Below the pieces are notes generated by a model, which was not told the DNA's origin, made no database searches, and was given only the letters and a program-made list of their open reading frames with translations. From assembly GCA_934647305.1 (NCBI GenBank), contig CAKUFI010000004.1, positions 4,763 to 68,762 of the forward strand: DNA of 64,000 nucleotides, given 5' to 3'. How positions within the stretch are numbered: the first letter of the stretch is position 1; each line of letters opens with the position of its first letter. Positions 58,901-64,000 of this stretch are shown here, piece after piece. The translations under genes and the position numbers were made by a program. The stretch is from an uncultured Clostridia bacterium (GTDB lineage Bacteria; Bacillota; Clostridia; Christensenellales; Aristaeellaceae).

Positions 58901-60380
58901 CGCCTTCTGGGAAGATCACCTGACGCAGATGCGGCTGCAGACCCCCGATCCTCTGCTGTGCGCACTGGTCAATCGCTGGCTCCCCGCGCAGGCGCTCGCC
59001 TCGCGCATCTGGGGGCGCACCGGGTACTATCAGTCGGGCGGGGCGATCGGCTTTCGCGATCAGCTGCAGGATATGCTCAGTCAGCTCTACGCGCAGCCGC
59101 AGCTGGTGCGCAATCACCTGATCCTATGCGCGGCGCATCAGTTTGAGGCGGGCGACGTGCAGCACTGGTGGCATGCCCCGCAGAGCGGCGTGCGCACGCA
59201 CATCTCGGACGACCTGCTGTTTCTGCCCTATGTGACCGCGATCTACGTGCGCGAAACCGGCGACGAGGATGTGCTCGACTGCCTGGCGCCCTACCTGGCG
59301 AACGAGGAAATTCAGCCCGGCCGGGAGGACTGGTACGGCTCCGCGCGCTATGGCGAGGCCGCCGGGCCGCTGAGGGAACACTGCATGCGGGCGCTCGAGC
59401 GGGCGTACCGGCCGGGCGAACACGGGCTGCTGCTGATGGGCGGCGGCGACTGGAACGACGGCATGAACCGCATCGGCGCGCGCGGAAAGGGCGAGAGCGT
59501 CTGGCTGAGCGAGTTTTATCAGGTGGTGGCGCGCGGCTTCATGCCCTACTGCAGCGAAGAGGAGCGCGGGACGCTCGAGGCGCGCTGCCGGGCGCTGCAC
59601 GACGCGATTGAGAAGCATGCCTGGGACGGCGGCTGGTACCTGCGCGCCATCGACGACGACGGAAGGCCGGTGGGCGGCAGCAAATGCGCCCAGTGCCGCA
59701 TCGACGCGCTCAGCCAGAGCTGGGCGGTGCTCGCCGGGCAGGATGAGGTGCGCGCCCGCACGGCCATGCAGGAGGTGCTTCGGCAGCTCTGGGAGCCCGG
59801 GCGCGGGATCGTTAAGCTGCTCACGCCGCCCTTTACCGGCGAGGACGTCGATCCGGGTTACATCCGGGGCTATCCGCCCGGGGTGCGCGAAAACGGCGGC
59901 CAGTATACCCACGCGGCCTGCTGGGTCGTGCTGGCGCTGGCAAGGCTGGGGATGGCCGAGGAGGCCTGGAAAATCTTCCGCGCGATCCTGCCCTGCGCCC
60001 ACGCCGACACCGAAGAAAAGGCGGAGGTCTACCGCCTGGAGCCCTACGCCGTTGCGGGCGACGTGTACGGCGAGCCGCCCCACGAGGGGCGCGGCGGCTG
60101 GAGCTGGTACACAGGCGCGGCGGCCTGGATGCTGCGGGTGGTTTACTATGAGCTGATGGGCCTGAAAAAGAGGGGAGACGTGGTCGAGCTGCGCGCGCAG
60201 CTGCCCGCCGGGTGGCAGGAGGCTTCGGTCGTGCTCCGAAAGGGCGCGGCGAAATACACGCTCGTCGCCTGCCGGGGCTGCGAGGGCGTGACCTTGGACG
60301 GCGAGCCGGTGGACGAGGTATGCCTGAAGGACGACGGGCGCGAGCACATTGCGCGCTTTCCGGTCGGAGGCCCCGCTTGA
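52923..60380 (+). CDS. Cyclic beta-1,2-glucan synthase-like protein (GT84-glucoamylase-GH94)
   Basis: A 2485-residue membrane protein of the Cgs/NdvB type, among the largest genes here. The order is: helical N-terminal part (1-340), two helices (about 350-395), a GT84 glycosyltransferase region (about 410-720) with TLDAGGQLLPED near 546 and LSHDLIEG near 657, more membrane helices (about 735-860), and a glucoamylase-like domain (about 880-1300, MAHHQGMILC). A long beta-sandwich and phosphorylase region, GH94, follows with the catalytic aspartate motif GGGDWNDGMN near 2176. It is a little shorter than the Brucella enzyme (about 2830 residues). It likely makes a beta-glucan at the membrane and shortens or closes it. 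Confidence 0.88.
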   Translation: MRSDDFMRGIPYDEQAMQQHMRALALREDVTGLRALRGTTQCVRDLHRAARALQVGEDERSDELAWILSNARVLEALFGAQARPTRRRLPATQDGVRVQTMMDELVAHSDALVTPERLAQAICAYDEVRALRMDELWSAPCALSLALEETYCRVGQAVLEREEARRAAEAWAEDSQRVPVRRDGAFCERALQLLHEREEPARREALEKLLPGESIEELVRVEREKCALSLLLMNNLLSTMRMLEGLDWAERFEQVSRVEQALLDDPSGTYPRMDKASRAQVRAQVVRLSRASGLKERTVAGQAVERAQAGEGVRREVSWWLYTNEGLEAMSRGLRLRKTLRLYPDPTGAKRIGAILTCCALEIALFGALKLPWWAVFAWAACAWAIAEELVNRAAARLVKPKPLLRLALKEAGKEYRTLVVMPALLSGEARAEALAAELENLGANQPDENIDFLLLGDLPDAKEESLPGDEAILSAAKRGIARANGRAGREKYYFLCRAREYQPQDRKYMAHERKRGALGALMAYLRLGENAFLEPPRFDRAYPFVLTLDAGGQLLPEDMLRLIATMAHPINRARVEDGETRGYAVLAPRVQTALSEQVNEFTALFGGSGGVDTYASCASDAWQDGSGQGIYSGKGILDANAFSARLQGRLPDNRILSHDLIEGLFAGAGQVNDVTLYEGHPKSLRAWLKRLERWTRGDWQLLPFACGWRESERLKPIDRFKLCDNLLRSLLSGGQVALILAAFWLRRPEGILLALLPDLLPLIGPGMREGDSWLLALCRIAFAPLEAACTLRAIGRALWRQGVSKRRLLDWVTADDAEKKTGKLPMGFPRLCALAVFASLPLQPLLLLPGVPLCVLWWTADALSAYLERPREQAFAPDPSQRETLMDLAARTWRFFEDTVEDNGLPPDNEQLDPPIGLARRTSPTNAALYLMCCVSARELGLIDGEECIRRVETALETLESLEKWEGQLYNWYDTRTGKPLFPRYVSAVDSGNLAAALMCCAQAIPSLGGRLHALAAGMNLRALYDEKRELFYIGMDVESGRMSQSRYDLLASESRLLSYAAILLGQVPARHWKALGRAMTRTEKGAALLSWSGTMFEYLMPELLIPGCAGSLLRQSRDAVIEAQVRAAEGTPWGVSESGYYAFDRHMAYQYRAFGLSEVALRGDSLPGPVIAPYASLLCLRAAPEEVLENLEDMKERGWLGEHGLYEAVDFAPERLAEGVKCGLVKSHMAHHQGMILCAIANLLADDCLVRAFMSNPKAAGMRLLLQEKPAVRLTLPRRREEEIEDEPTRRGVRVSRAGDPHSPLPDTCLLGGEHAGVCLGANGEGCLQREGFLANRPRISPFSRPEGFYVHLKSGNLACVLNAPGQGEARVRMDAGRISYTREAGGFEAALTVCLSPEDGALCRQVRLRNLTARTKSCEVTGCFEVALAQRADYLAHPAFMNLFVRASRPQENALRFDRRKRSPSERFPVLIDCVCGAKEGDEIAVECDLGRLIGRSGSLDKAPLPPLTGTLGDTLNPASAIQVRLTLGPGEERTLAFFTALTDRPEEFLRAHAGEDCARRALELAETQERALIRFLSLSAAQYGLFEKAAALLCFPRGNLSADRPPRGDVSPRTLWEIGISGEQPIVLVRVRSAEQVSLARETLRLHEFYQAHNLTSDLVLVNEYGNDYEQPVRDRLRALVMGSCLGGRIGQTGGAFLLEGQSLTGAQRDALETYAALKLSGEEGPLSVQLRRALAGFRAPHERPLLPVGEAEPGETLAAFNGWGGFTKDGDYLICRMDTPAPWCNVLAGQALGALVTARGGGFSWCKNSRNGRLTAFTNDTLQEDFSECFLLDGRPLLPERTLFSPGKVRFFGETDGFSWESEQCVHVRLPLKAHLLTLRNAGERTRTVRMTARIDWCLGVTGAAAGCTLTGTDGEILWARGDAGVLAAACLKGIDAAAKDSMLFGEVTLAPGGCAKACLLIACADTLEEADDLLSGMDGEALGAETAAFWEDHLTQMRLQTPDPLLCALVNRWLPAQALASRIWGRTGYYQSGGAIGFRDQLQDMLSQLYAQPQLVRNHLILCAAHQFEAGDVQHWWHAPQSGVRTHISDDLLFLPYVTAIYVRETGDEDVLDCLAPYLANEEIQPGREDWYGSARYGEAAGPLREHCMRALERAYRPGEHGLLLMGGGDWNDGMNRIGARGKGESVWLSEFYQVVARGFMPYCSEEERGTLEARCRALHDAIEKHAWDGGWYLRAIDDDGRPVGGSKCAQCRIDALSQSWAVLAGQDEVRARTAMQEVLRQLWEPGRGIVKLLTPPFTGEDVDPGYIRGYPPGVRENGGQYTHAACWVVLALARLGMAEEAWKIFRAILPCAHADTEEKAEVYRLEPYAVAGDVYGEPPHEGRGGWSWYTGAAAWMLRVVYYELMGLKKRGDVVELRAQLPAGWQEASVVLRKGAAKYTLVACRGCEGVTLDGEPVDEVCLKDDGREHIARFPVGGPA

Positions 60381-60405
60381 AAGAGCCGCGCGGGTATGAT
60401 ACAAT
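60377..60405 (+). promoter_or_regulatory. Internal promoter before the deacetylase-like gene
   Basis: TTGAAA (60377-60382), a 17-bp spacer and TACAAT (60400-60405), overlapping the stop of the glucan synthase gene. Confidence 0.6.
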
Positions 60406-60429
60406 AGAGAAAAAACGGAGGGAACACAC

Positions 60430-61542
60430 ATGAGCGAGATACGGTTTCTTCAGCCGCTGGCGGGCGATCTGCTGATCGAGGGCGCGGACGGCGAAATGCG
60501 GGAGGGTCGCTTTTACGCGCAGGTTCGCGTGCGCGCGGACGCGGGCAGCCTGTGCATAAACGGCGTGCGAGCCGAAAGGGACGAACAGGGCGTGTTCTGC
60601 GCCCGGGTGCCGCTGGACGCGCTGCGGGGGCGGCTGGAGGCGCGCGACGAACGGGGCAATCGGGCGGCGATCACCGTGTTCCGCCTGAGGGACGCGGAGA
60701 AAAGCTATCGATTCACCGTGGACGACTGCATCCGCTGCTTTGAGGACCTGACACGCAATCAGGACAGGTATCAGTCGATCTTCGAGAACCCCTTCCTGGC
60801 GATTTTTCACCGGGCACACGAGCAGTACGGCAGCCGAGTGCACCTGAACCTGTTCTACGAGAGCGTGGACGGGACGTTCAACCTGTCGATGATGACCGAC
60901 CGCTTCCGCGAGGAATTTGAGCGCAACGCCGACTGGCTGAGCCTGACCTTCCACGCGCGGCGAGAGTTCCCGAACGCGCCCTACCGAAACGCCTCCTATG
61001 AGGAAATCTACCGCGACGGGCGCGACTGCATCCGGGAGATCATCCGCTTCGCGGGCAAAAAGGTGCTGCGCGACACGACGACGCTGCACTTCGGGGCCTG
61101 CACGGCAGACGGCGTGCGCGCGCTGCGGGGACTGGGCTACCGGGCGCTGTGCGGCTATCTGGACGTCGACGAGCAGGGCAATACGCTGGTGTCCTATCAC
61201 CTCACGCCCGAGCAGGTGGCCTACGCCAAGACGCGTGAAGGGTGGTATGACGCGGACGAGGACGTGGTGCTGACCCGGCTGGACTTCGTGCTCAACGCGC
61301 TCGAGCTGACCGCCGACAGGGTGGAGCCGCTGCTGGACGAGCTATGCACTCGAGCGCACGAGGGCAGGCTGATCCAGATGGTCATCCACGAGCAGTACTT
61401 CTATGAGGACTATTTCAACTACGAGCCGGACTACGCCGAGCGGATACTGACCATGGCCCGCTGGATGCACGTGCACGGCTACCGCAGCGCCTCGCTGTCC
61501 GAAATGATCCGTGAAGAGGACGCACGGGAGGTGAGACTGTGA
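60430..61542 (+). CDS. Polysaccharide deacetylase-like protein
   Basis: A 370-residue cytoplasmic protein. The first about 90 residues look like a small beta domain. The rest resembles the NodB-like deacetylase fold: FTVDDCIRCFEDLTRN (around residue 95) is like the first motif, then LSLTFHARREFPN, and LHFGACTADGVRALRGLGYR. The metal histidine pair of the H-xxx-H motif is not obvious, but FHARREF and VIHEQYFYEDY could provide ligands. I cannot name a substrate. It follows the glucan synthase gene by 49 bp and may modify its product or be an unrelated sugar-ring enzyme. Confidence 0.6.
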   Translation: MSEIRFLQPLAGDLLIEGADGEMREGRFYAQVRVRADAGSLCINGVRAERDEQGVFCARVPLDALRGRLEARDERGNRAAITVFRLRDAEKSYRFTVDDCIRCFEDLTRNQDRYQSIFENPFLAIFHRAHEQYGSRVHLNLFYESVDGTFNLSMMTDRFREEFERNADWLSLTFHARREFPNAPYRNASYEEIYRDGRDCIREIIRFAGKKVLRDTTTLHFGACTADGVRALRGLGYRALCGYLDVDEQGNTLVSYHLTPEQVAYAKTREGWYDADEDVVLTRLDFVLNALELTADRVEPLLDELCTRAHEGRLIQMVIHEQYFYEDYFNYEPDYAERILTMARWMHVHGYRSASLSEMIREEDAREVRL

Positions 61543-62144
61543 AGCGCATGCTGTGCCTGTTTGCGGCACTGTGTCTATCGCTGTGCCTGACCGGATCGGG
61601 CGCCGTCATGGAGAGCGATGGAACGAACGAGGATCAGACTGAGCATGAAGAGGTCATACCCATGGACGAGGATCAGGTGGAGTATGAAGAAATAGAAACA
61701 ACGCCCATCGATGAGGCGCTTGGTGAGAACCTCGCGGAGCTTGACGATCCCGAGAAAACCCTCGATTCGCTGTACCGTGTGCTGAATCTTGCTTATTACC
61801 TTCAGAATGGGCCGATGCGTTCCAAGTATCCGGCCCCCTCGATCGAAGAGTGCATACTGTATATGGATATACTGGGCATTGACTATTCGGATCGATTCGA
61901 AGGCACGGGAACCGCTTTTGAAGAGGGTGGAACCAGGGTCTATGTGACGGTTGGATTCTCGCTGCCGGGAGAAATTAAGATTCGCTTCTATAAGCCGGGC
62001 ATTCTGCTGGCGGATGACGCGAGCGACGAAGAGATCGACGCGGCGTATGAGAAGGTTCGCGAGGGACGCTTCATTGAGCGTGTCCAGATCGAGGTCAGCA
62101 AGTTCCGCTACCCCAGCTTTGTCCTGTGCGACTTCCGCAAGTAG
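61539..62144 (+). CDS. Secreted acidic protein of unknown function
   Basis: A 201-residue protein with a signal-peptide-like start (MKRMLCLFAALCLSLCLTGSG). The cysteines at 16 could be a weak lipobox but do not fit well. Very acidic segments (DEDQVEYEEIETT) follow, then a mixed alpha/beta region ending FRYPSFVLCDFRK. It starts with GTG overlapping the preceding stop as GTGA, so it is translated with the deacetylase-like protein. I do not recognise a family. Confidence 0.6.
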   Translation: MKRMLCLFAALCLSLCLTGSGAVMESDGTNEDQTEHEEVIPMDEDQVEYEEIETTPIDEALGENLAELDDPEKTLDSLYRVLNLAYYLQNGPMRSKYPAPSIEECILYMDILGIDYSDRFEGTGTAFEEGGTRVYVTVGFSLPGEIKIRFYKPGILLADDASDEEIDAAYEKVREGRFIERVQIEVSKFRYPSFVLCDFRK

Positions 62145-62156
62145 CGCAAAAAAACG

Positions 62157-62185
62157 CAGCGGCCATGCGAAAAGCGTGGCCGCTG
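62157..62185 (-). terminator. Strong hairpin after the secreted protein gene
   Basis: CAGCGGCCATGC (62157-62168) pairs with GCGTGGCCGCTG (62174-62185), one G-U pair, loop GAAAA. The T run lies on its minus-strand side, so as a terminator it would work for transcription from the right. Confidence 0.7.
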
Positions 62186-62649
62186 TATCGATAAAGAGGC
62201 GACGGGCAGGTGAGCGGATTGGGAGGGCTCATTGGCGGGGCGCTTTTTAGCCGCTGCGGTGGACGAGGCGTCTTTTTCGGGTAAGCGGCGGGAAACGCGT
62301 CCCGCGGACCGAAGCGCCGATTACCTGAAAGATAAAAGAAGAGATAAAAGAACCCCGTGCCGCCATGAATCGGGCGGCTGCGGGCGGAAGTTCCGAGAAT
62401 AGGGAAATCCGCCGTAAGCATTGCTTACAGCGGATTTGGCTAATCTGGCAGACTATGATACAGGGGACGATGCACCCTGCTGGGTGCAATAACGGGTGCA
62501 TTTGCACCCCGACACTGGCAGGGCAATCGCAGGCCTGTCATTAGTCTAATCGACTTACAAATGAGTTACCATCATACCGCAGGTGAAAATCACTGAAATT
62601 ATAGACCTTCCCGAGAAATTGTATCAAAATCTACCATAGTCTAATCAGA
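62186..62649. other. Gene-poor stretch with hairpins before the truncated gapA
   Basis: No credible gene. It contains a hairpin AAATCCGC/GCGGATTT with GTAAGC/GCTTAC inside (62405-62437) and two adjacent stems TGCACCC/GGGTGCA (62471-62488) and GGGTGCA/TGCACCC (62494-62509) that can form alternatives. The 10-mer TAGTCTAATC occurs twice, at 62542-62551 and 62637-62646; the second abuts the gapA fragment. Confidence 0.6.
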
Positions 62650-63561
62650 ATGGCTCATCTGCTCAAGTATGATACCGCTCAGAAGGGTTACTGCGGCGCT
62701 ATCGGCGAAAACAAGCACACCGTCGAAGCCACTGAAAATTCCATCATCGTTGACGGCAAGGAAATCCGCATCTACGCCGAAAAGGATGCCAACAACTGCC
62801 CCTGGGGCGAACTGGATGTAGACGTTGTGCTGGAATGCACCGGTTTCTACTGCTCCAAGGAAAAGTCCATGGCTCATATCAATGCTGGCGCCAAGAAGGT
62901 TGTTATCTCTGCTCCCGCCGGCAACGATCTGCCCACCATCGTGTTCTCTGTTAACGAAAACACCCTGACCAAGGAAGACAAGATCATCTCCGCCGCTTCC
63001 TGCACCACCAACTGCCTGGCCCCCATGGCCAAGGCCCTGAATGATACCTATCCCATCCAGACCGGTATCATGACCACCGTGCATGCTTACACCGGCGACC
63101 AGATGATCCTGGACGGCCCCCATCGGAAGGGCGATCTGCGTCGTGCCCGCGCTGGCGCTCAGAACATCGTTCCCAACTCCACCGGCGCCGCCAAGGCCAT
63201 CGGTCTGGTTATCCCCGAACTGAACAAGAAGCTCATCGGTTCTGCTCAGCGCGTTCCCGTTTGCACCGGCTCCACCACCATTCTGGTTGCCGTTGTTAAG
63301 GGTCAGGATGTGACCAAGGAATCCATCAACGCCGCCATGAAGGCTGCCGCTTCCGCTTCCTATGGCTACACCGAAGAACAACTGGTCTCCTCCGATATCA
63401 TCGGCATGACCTACGGCTCCCTGTTCGATGCCACCCAGACCATGGTTGCCATGATCGACGACGATACCTGTCAGGTGCAGGTTGTGTCCTGGTACGACAA
63501 CGAGAACTCCTACACCTCTCAGATGGTTCGCACCATCAAGTACTTCGCCGAACTGAACTAA
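62650..63561 (+). pseudogene. gapA: Glyceraldehyde-3-phosphate dehydrogenase lacking its N-terminus
   Basis: 303 residues of type I GAPDH, which normally has about 335. The open frame begins MAHLLKYDTAQKGYCG, equivalent to about residue 35-40 of the full protein, so the NAD-binding GINGFGRIGR part is missing. The sequence upstream is unrelated AT-rich DNA. The rest is intact: catalytic Cys118 in SAASCTTNCLAP (equal to Cys149-152 in full-length forms), TVHAYTGDQ, and WYDNENSYTSQM at the end. There is no ribosome site in front. It is probably a remnant after rearrangement, or a chimeric join in the assembly. Codons are those of a very highly expressed gene. Confidence 0.85.
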
Positions 63562-63595
63562 TTCAATTCGCAAGTACAAAATGTGAATAGCATTT

Positions 63596-63620
63596 CCCCC
63601 TCTTCCGAAAGGAAGAGGGG
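63596..63620 (+). terminator. Terminator hairpin after gapA (left copy)
   Basis: CCCCCTCTTCC pairs with GGAAGAGGGG, with a GAAA loop. Its first 14 bases recur at 63912-63925 beyond the inserted element. Confidence 0.8.
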
Positions 63621-63621
63621 T

Positions 63622-63911
63622 CAGACTGTCAAAAAACCCCCGGAGAGCTCGAGAGGGCCGCAGCCCTTTCGAACTTTCAATCGTGCCCAGCGGCGTGTAC
63701 GGTGGGCACGGGGCGATTTTTGCGCCGGAAAATCTTTGATTTTTAGCGGAGACTGGTGAGGGTGGCAGGGAGGCTGAAAACCCTTTGGGTTTTCAGGTTT
63801 CGCCCTTGGCGAAACTGCCGACGGCTCAAATCGTAGATTTGAGGCGCGGCACCTGGCCGGGGAGCTTGCTTCCCCGTCCACCAGCTTGTCAAAACCTTTT
63901 TTGACAAGCTG
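63622..63911. repeat. 290-bp multi-hairpin element R2, copy 2
   Basis: It is nearly identical to 27658-27948, including the inverted ends CAGACTGTCAAAAAA and TTTTTTGACAAGCTG and six internal hairpins. In the first hairpin a T-A pair of copy 1 is replaced by C-G here. Confidence 0.9.
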
Positions 63912-63925
63912 CCCCCTCTTCCGAA

Positions 63926-64000
63926 TGGACCGTTCCCATCAAAACGGACAGTGCAAAAAAGCACCTCCTGTTGTAGAATAGAAACTACAACAGGAGGTGC
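63926..64000 (+). mobile_element. Possible end of an insertion sequence or another inverted repeat
   Basis: After the broken hairpin at 63912-63925 the sequence starts TGGACCGTTCCCATC with AACGG inverted to it, which resembles the ends of some IS3-like elements (from memory). At 63961-64000 a perfect 16-bp inverted repeat GCACCTCCTGTTGTAG surrounds an 8-bp loop. The rest lies outside the window. Confidence 0.35.

Noticed and set aside
62471..62509. A T-box or known riboswitch before gapA
   Set aside because: No T-box sequence or other known consensus is present; only short complementary heptamers are seen.

Overview
The window looks like one contiguous piece of a GC-rich (roughly 60-66%), endospore-forming Clostridia-type chromosome, probably an uncultured gut or animal-associated lineage of the Christensenellales or Eubacteriales kind. 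The basis is the gene content: a SpoIVFA/SpoIVFB-like pair, HemZ, separate SecD and SecF, 2-hydroxyacyl-CoA dehydratase activase proteins, LplB/YtcP-type sugar importers with YesM/YesN-type regulators, and a TxpA-like type I toxin. The taxon is an inference. I found no tRNA, rRNA or CRISPR array.

Layout. 1-2279: potA-potB-potC polyamine importer (minus; potC runs off the left edge). 2465-4582: yceD-rpmF and an abundant-looking Gfo/Idh/MocA dehydrogenase. 4960-17283: a long minus-strand housekeeping block (two cyclophilins, hemZ, a metallo-beta-lactamase-fold hydrolase, dtd, relA/spoT, recJ, secF, secD, a Nudix fusion). 17501-19380: an OmpR-type two-component system. 19810-24454: marR, a large 2-hydroxyacyl-CoA dehydratase activase and an HgdB-like protein. 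24750-27610: an ABC-2 exporter. 27994-34716: a sugar importer without its own ATPase, divergent from YesN/YesM-like regulators. 34822-36195: a MATE pump. 36746-47237: a second glycan-use locus (GH42-like enzyme, importer, membrane AraC regulator, DUF6259-like glycosidase). 47278-48710: an AT-rich islet with a peptidoglycan-binding protein and a type I toxin-antitoxin locus. 48711-52808: riboflavin kinase, PstS, an Rrf2 regulator, and the SpoIVFA/SpoIVFB-like pair. 52923-62144: a 2485-residue cyclic beta-glucan synthase-like protein, a deacetylase-like protein and a secreted acidic protein. 62650-63561: a gapA copy lacking its 5' end.

The most unusual content is between genes. (1) A modular family of hairpin repeats sits mainly at the 3' ends of genes, in the same sense, sometimes touching the stop codon. 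It has been translated into the C-terminus of the SpoIVFB-like protease. Its stems differ between copies but stay complementary, while the long hairpin keeps a CCAT-type loop. (2) A second, 290-bp element made of consecutive hairpins occurs twice, 36 kb apart. It has imperfect terminal inverted repeats, and each copy is flanked by duplicated copies of a locus-specific terminator-like hairpin. (3) The AT-rich islet is likewise bracketed by a 30-bp repeat of a terminator hairpin. (4) A complete type I toxin-antitoxin locus of the TxpA/RatA layout can be read from promoters, a sequestered Shine-Dalgarno sequence, a 31-residue membrane peptide and a convergent antisense promoter.
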